From assembly GCA_049509635.1 (NCBI GenBank), contig JBEKZS010000179.1, positions 1 through 7,773 on the forward strand: a DNA stretch of 7,773 bases, written 5' to 3'. Numbering within the stretch: position 1 is the stretch's first letter; each line of letters begins with the position of its first letter. Below, in pieces: positions 5,135-7,773 of the stretch. This DNA is from Roseiarcus sp049509635. GTDB taxonomy: Bacteria > Pseudomonadota > Alphaproteobacteria > Rhizobiales > Beijerinckiaceae. The notes below the pieces were generated by a model. The model was not told where the DNA came from and did no database searches. It saw nothing but the letters and a program-made list of their open reading frames with translations. A program made the translations under genes and the position numbers.

Positions 5135-6118
5135 ATGAGGTTCCGCGCCGTCCGAATCGACAAGACAGACGAGGGCCAGGAGGCGCGGCTCGTCGAAATG
5201 ACCGAAGCCGAGCTCATGCCAGGCGATGTGACGGTCCGGGTCACCCATTCCACGGTCAATTACAAGGACGGCCTCGTCCTGTCCGGCCGCTCGGCCGTCG
5301 TCGGCCGGTTTCCGATGATCGCCGGCATCGATCTGGCGGGCGTCGTCGAGGCCTCCGACGATCCCGGCTTTCGCCCCGGCGACGAAGTGCTCGCCAACGG
5401 CTACGGCCTGAGCCAGAGCCATTTCGGCGGCTATGCGCAGAAGGCGCGCGTCCCCGGCGAATGGCTCGTCAGGCTTCCGGCCGGACTGTCGCGCGCGCAG
5501 GCGATGGCGATCGGCACGGCGGGCTATACCGCGGCGCTCTGCGTGCTCGCGCTCGAGCGCCAGGGCATGGCGCCCGACCATGGGCCTGCGCTGGTCACCG
5601 GGGCGGCGGGCGGCGTCGGCTCGATCGCCGTGACGCTGCTCGCCGCGCGCGGCTGGCGGGTGATCGCCTCGACCGGCCGGCCTGACGAGGCGGCCTATCT
5701 GCGTGATCTCGGCGCGGCCGAGATCATCGACCGCGCCGAGCTTTCGGCGCCGGGGCGGCCGCTCGGCAAGGAGCGCTGGGCGGCCGGCGTCGACAGCGTG
5801 GGGTCGCATACGCTCGCCAATGCGCTCGCGCAGACCCGCTATGGCGGCGCCGTCGCGGCCTGCGGCCTCGCCGGCGGCCGCGACCTGCCCGCCACCGTGT
5901 TGCCGTTCATCCTGCGCGGCGTGCAACTGCTCGGCGTCGACAGCGTGAACTGCCCGATGCCGCGCCGCATCGAGGCGTGGACGCGGCTCGCCGCCGATCT
6001 CGACCACGCCAAGCTCGCCCGCATGACCCAGACGATCCCGCTCGACGGCGTGTTCGCCGCCGGCGCGCGCATTCTGGAAGGCAAGGTTCGCGGCCGCATC
6101 TTGGTCGAAATGCCGTGA
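5135..6118 (+). CDS. acuI: AcuI/YhdH-type NADPH-dependent acrylyl-CoA reductase (MDR family)
   Basis: This is a medium-chain dehydrogenase/reductase of 327 residues, the usual length for AcuI/YhdH. Family enzymes reduce acrylyl-CoA to propionyl-CoA with NADPH, protecting against toxic acrylate intermediates and supporting 3-hydroxypropionate or DMSP-derived carbon use. The GroES-like N-terminal domain carries STVNYKDGLVLSG (39-51), FPMIAGIDLAGVV (59-71) and PGDEVLANGYGL (81-92). GTAGYTAA (127-134) and the Rossmann loop VTGAAGGVGSIAV (154-166) begin the cofactor domain, and STGRPDEAAYLRDLGA (179-194) has the Arg expected to contact the NADPH 2'-phosphate. LLGVDSVNCP (265-274) and GRILVEMP at the end are typical. 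No zinc-binding Cys cluster is present, as in the quinone oxidoreductase-like branch. The ATG has GGGA 9 bases upstream. It appears to be a single-gene unit with its own promoter; no acuR or DMSP lyase gene is adjacent. Confidence 0.88.
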   Translation: MRFRAVRIDKTDEGQEARLVEMTEAELMPGDVTVRVTHSTVNYKDGLVLSGRSAVVGRFPMIAGIDLAGVVEASDDPGFRPGDEVLANGYGLSQSHFGGYAQKARVPGEWLVRLPAGLSRAQAMAIGTAGYTAALCVLALERQGMAPDHGPALVTGAAGGVGSIAVTLLAARGWRVIASTGRPDEAAYLRDLGAAEIIDRAELSAPGRPLGKERWAAGVDSVGSHTLANALAQTRYGGAVAACGLAGGRDLPATVLPFILRGVQLLGVDSVNCPMPRRIEAWTRLAADLDHAKLARMTQTIPLDGVFAAGARILEGKVRGRILVEMP

Positions 6119-6200
6119 TTTCCGTCGCCGACCTGCGGCCTTTCTCCGACGTGGCGCGGCGCCCGGGGACGCTGCGGCGCGCATGACCCGATCGTGAGTT

Positions 6201-6221
6201 GCCCGGGGCGACGCGCCGGGC
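6201..6221 (+). other. GC stem-loop in the acuI-ccdA gap
   Basis: GCCCGG/CCGGGC, 6-bp arms with a 9-base loop, ends 13 bases before the ccdA ATG. It could mask the weak ribosome-binding region of ccdA or end acuI transcription, but in DNA this GC-rich such a hairpin may be fortuitous. Confidence 0.25.
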
Positions 6222-6234
6222 CAGATTGAGCGCC

Positions 6235-6963
6235 ATGACCGACATTTCCTTTCCCGCCGCCGCCGGCGCCGGCCTGATCTCGTTTCTCAGCCCCTGCGTC
6301 CTGCCGCTGGCGCCGCCCTATCTGTGCTATCTCGCCGGCACGTCGCTGGAGCAGTTGGTCGAGGAGGGGGAGGCGCGCGCGCGCCGCGATACGATCATCG
6401 TCGCCCTGCTGTTCGTGCTCGGCTTCTCGACCGTGTTCGTCGCGCTCGGGGCGACGGCCTCCGTGTTCGGCGCCCTGATCCGGCAATGGAGCCACGTCCT
6501 CTCGATCGCGGCGGGGATCGGCATCATCGCGATGGGGCTGCATTTCCTCGGCGCGCTGCGGATCGGCGCGATGGTCCGCGAGAAGCGGCTCGAGCTGGCG
6601 CGCCCGCCCGGCCTCTGGAGCGCCTATCTGATGGGCCTCGCTTTCGCTTTCGGCTGGACGCCCTGCATCGGCCCGATCCTGGCGACGATCCTCGCGGTCG
6701 CCGGCTCGCAGGAGACGGCCGCGCGCGGCGCGGCCCTGCTCGGGGCCTATTCGACCGGCCTCGGCGCCCCGTTCGTGCTCGCCGCCCTCGCCATGGGTCC
6801 GTTCGTCGCGGCGGCGCGGCGCTTTCGCAGCCAGTTCGGCCGGCTCGAGAAGGTTGTCGGCGGACTTCTCGTCCTGACCGGGATCGCCTTTCTCGGCGGC
6901 GGCCTGCAGGCGGCCTCGGGCTGGCTCATCAACGTCTTTCCCGCCCTGGGGCAGCTCGGCTGA
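6235..6963 (+). CDS. ccdA: CcdA-type cytochrome c biogenesis / thiol-disulfide membrane transporter
   Basis: This inner-membrane protein moves reducing equivalents from cytoplasmic thioredoxin to periplasmic thiol acceptors, serving cytochrome c maturation or other periplasmic reductases. It has 242 residues, typical for the six-helix CcdA form of the DsbD transmembrane domain. Six hydrophobic segments lie near 8-34, 54-80, 86-109, 129-156, 164-192 and 206-232. The two redox cysteines sit in their family motifs: Cys21 in SFLSPCVLPLAPPYL in helix 1 and Cys144 in FGWTPCIGPIL in helix 4. ATG 6235 is chosen because the first helix begins right after it and the GTG at 6199 would add an unlikely Arg-rich N-terminus. 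The ribosome site is weak (TGAG). There is no periplasmic thioredoxin-like partner gene in the window, so the acceptor is unknown. It ends before a strong terminator. Confidence 0.93.
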   Translation: MTDISFPAAAGAGLISFLSPCVLPLAPPYLCYLAGTSLEQLVEEGEARARRDTIIVALLFVLGFSTVFVALGATASVFGALIRQWSHVLSIAAGIGIIAMGLHFLGALRIGAMVREKRLELARPPGLWSAYLMGLAFAFGWTPCIGPILATILAVAGSQETAARGAALLGAYSTGLGAPFVLAALAMGPFVAAARRFRSQFGRLEKVVGGLLVLTGIAFLGGGLQAASGWLINVFPALGQLG

Positions 6964-7003
6964 CGCGTCGCCGCCGCAGGCTCGCAAAGGCCTGACAAAA
7001 GAA

Positions 7004-7025
7004 AGCCCGCCGTCGCCGGCGGGCT
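7004..7025. terminator. Bidirectional intrinsic terminator between ccdA and the ABC binding-protein gene
   Basis: A perfect 9-bp GC-rich stem (AGCCCGCCG/CGGCGGGCT) with a TCGC loop lies between two convergent genes. On the minus strand it is followed by TTCTTTT, a good U-tract for ending the binding-protein transcript; on the plus strand CTCGCTTCTC follows, a weaker tail for ccdA. Confidence 0.85.
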
Positions 7026-7071
7026 CTCGCTTCTCATGATCGCCGCGACAAAGGTCGCGGTCGACAGCCGA

Positions 7072-7773
7072 TCAGCTACGCTGCTTGTAGGTGATCTTGC
7101 CGTCGTCGCCCTTCTTCCAGACGTACCAGACGAAGTCGACGCTCGTCCGGTCGCCCTTCGCGTCATAGGCGATCGGGCCGATGACGGTGTTGAAGGTCAT
7201 GCCGGAATGCATGACTTCGGCGACCTTCTTGGGATCGAGCGAATTGGCCTTCTCGGCCGCCTGCTTGATGATCTGCACGCCGGCGTAGGAATAGAGCGTA
7301 TAGGCCTCGGGCTCGAAGCCCTTGGCGCGGAACGCCGCGACAATGTCCTTGGCCGCGGCATTGTTGCGGGGATCGGGACCGAACGACATGAACGTGCCCT
7401 CGACGCCGGGGCCGCCGATCGAGGCGAACTCGTTGTCGGTGATGCCGTCGCCGGAGATGACGATCGTGTTCATCCCCTGGTCGCGCATCTGGCGGATGAT
7501 GAGGCCGCCTTCGGTGTGCAGGCCGCCCCACATCAGATAGTCGGCGCCCGAAGCCTTGATCTTGGAGACGATCGCCGAATAGTCCTTCTCGCCGGTGTTG
7601 ACGCCTTCGTAGAGCACTTCCTTCTTGCCGCCGGCGTTCATCGCCACGCGCGCCGCGTCGGCGAGGCCCTGGCCGTAGGTCGTCTTGTCGTGGACGATCG
7701 CGATCTTCTTGTCCTTGAGCTCGCCGAGCGCGAGTTCGGCCCACAGCTTGCCCTGCTGGTCGTCGCGGCCGCA
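7072..7773 (-). CDS. Branched-chain amino acid-type ABC transporter substrate-binding protein (5' partial)
   Basis: This is the C-terminal 233 residues of a periplasmic binding protein of the LivJ/LivK family (type I periplasmic fold), which captures Leu/Ile/Val or related compounds for a Liv-type ABC importer. The visible part begins CGRDDQQG, a characteristic LivJ-type segment, then KIAIVHDKTTYGQGLAD (23-39), VLYEGVNTGEKDYSAIVSKIK (53-73), DYLMWGGLHTEGGLIIRQM (78-96), ISGDGITDNEF (106-116), a FMSFGPDP block (128-135), AYTLYSYAGVQ (157-167) and the C-terminal VDFVWYVWKKGDDGKITY. Roughly 130-140 N-terminal residues with the signal peptide lie beyond the right edge, judging from the family's usual length near 370. 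The true ligand cannot be told, because alphaproteobacteria have many paralogues. The gene ends at TGA 7074-7072 and is followed by the terminator at 7004-7025. The permease and ATPase genes are not in the window. Confidence 0.93.
   Translation of the reverse strand, partial: CGRDDQQGKLWAELALGELKDKKIAIVHDKTTYGQGLADAARVAMNAGGKKEVLYEGVNTGEKDYSAIVSKIKASGADYLMWGGLHTEGGLIIRQMRDQGMNTIVISGDGITDNEFASIGGPGVEGTFMSFGPDPRNNAAAKDIVAAFRAKGFEPEAYTLYSYAGVQIIKQAAEKANSLDPKKVAEVMHSGMTFNTVIGPIAYDAKGDRTSVDFVWYVWKKGDDGKITYKQRS

Noticed and set aside
5120..6184. Minus-strand open frame of 354 codons opposite acuI
   Set aside because: Shadow of acuI; composition is Arg/Ala/His-rich with no recognisable domain.
5839..6987. 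Long minus-strand open frame (382 codons) opposite ccdA and the end of acuI
   Set aside because: Low-complexity Arg/Gly/Ala/Glu-rich translation with no motif; it is antisense to ccdA, which has clear redox motifs and helices.

Overview
The window is GC-rich (the ten-gene layout is dense, with strong G/C preference at third codon positions) and looks like a chromosomal segment of an alphaproteobacterium, most likely of the Hyphomicrobiales/Rhizobiales type. This rests on codon use, the SRAP/tag/HD/phosphatase cluster and the Liv-type binding protein. No rRNA or marker gene is present, so the taxonomic guess is soft. No tRNA, CRISPR array, insertion sequence or phage gene was found.

Left part (1-1250): a compact type II restriction-modification pair in convergent orientation. 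A BglII/BstYI-type endonuclease (plus strand, 5' end outside the window) and an MT-A70 (M.MunI-like) adenine methyltransferase (minus strand) overlap by 12 bases at their stop codons. By eye this segment is less GC-rich than the rest, which fits horizontal acquisition. A gap of about 210 bases follows, holding three TATCG words spaced exactly 17 bp apart and a GC hairpin.

Centre (1461-4002, minus strand): a probable four-gene operon. In transcription order it encodes an SRAP-domain protein (YedK/HMCES family), 3-methyladenine DNA glycosylase I (tag), a YfbR-like HD nucleotidase, and a small cysteine-dependent phosphatase. The theme is DNA-base damage and nucleotide handling. The most notable observation of the window is here: the SRAP protein has lost three of four residues regarded as catalytic in the family (Cys2 is Pro, the Asn is Lys, the His is Ala), while the fold-defining motifs and the Glu remain.

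Right part (4110-6963, plus strand): two unrecognised, largely helical hypothetical proteins; then a stand-alone AcuI/YhdH-type NADPH-dependent acrylyl-CoA reductase with a good sigma70-like promoter whose -35 element lies in an inverted repeat; then a CcdA-type thiol-disulfide membrane transporter. A strong bidirectional hairpin terminator (7004-7025) separates these from a convergent, truncated branched-chain amino acid-type ABC substrate-binding protein that runs off the right edge.

I see no wholly new multi-gene system. The best leads are the degenerate SRAP paralogue inside a repair operon, and the pairing of a BglII-fold nuclease with an adenine methyltransferase.
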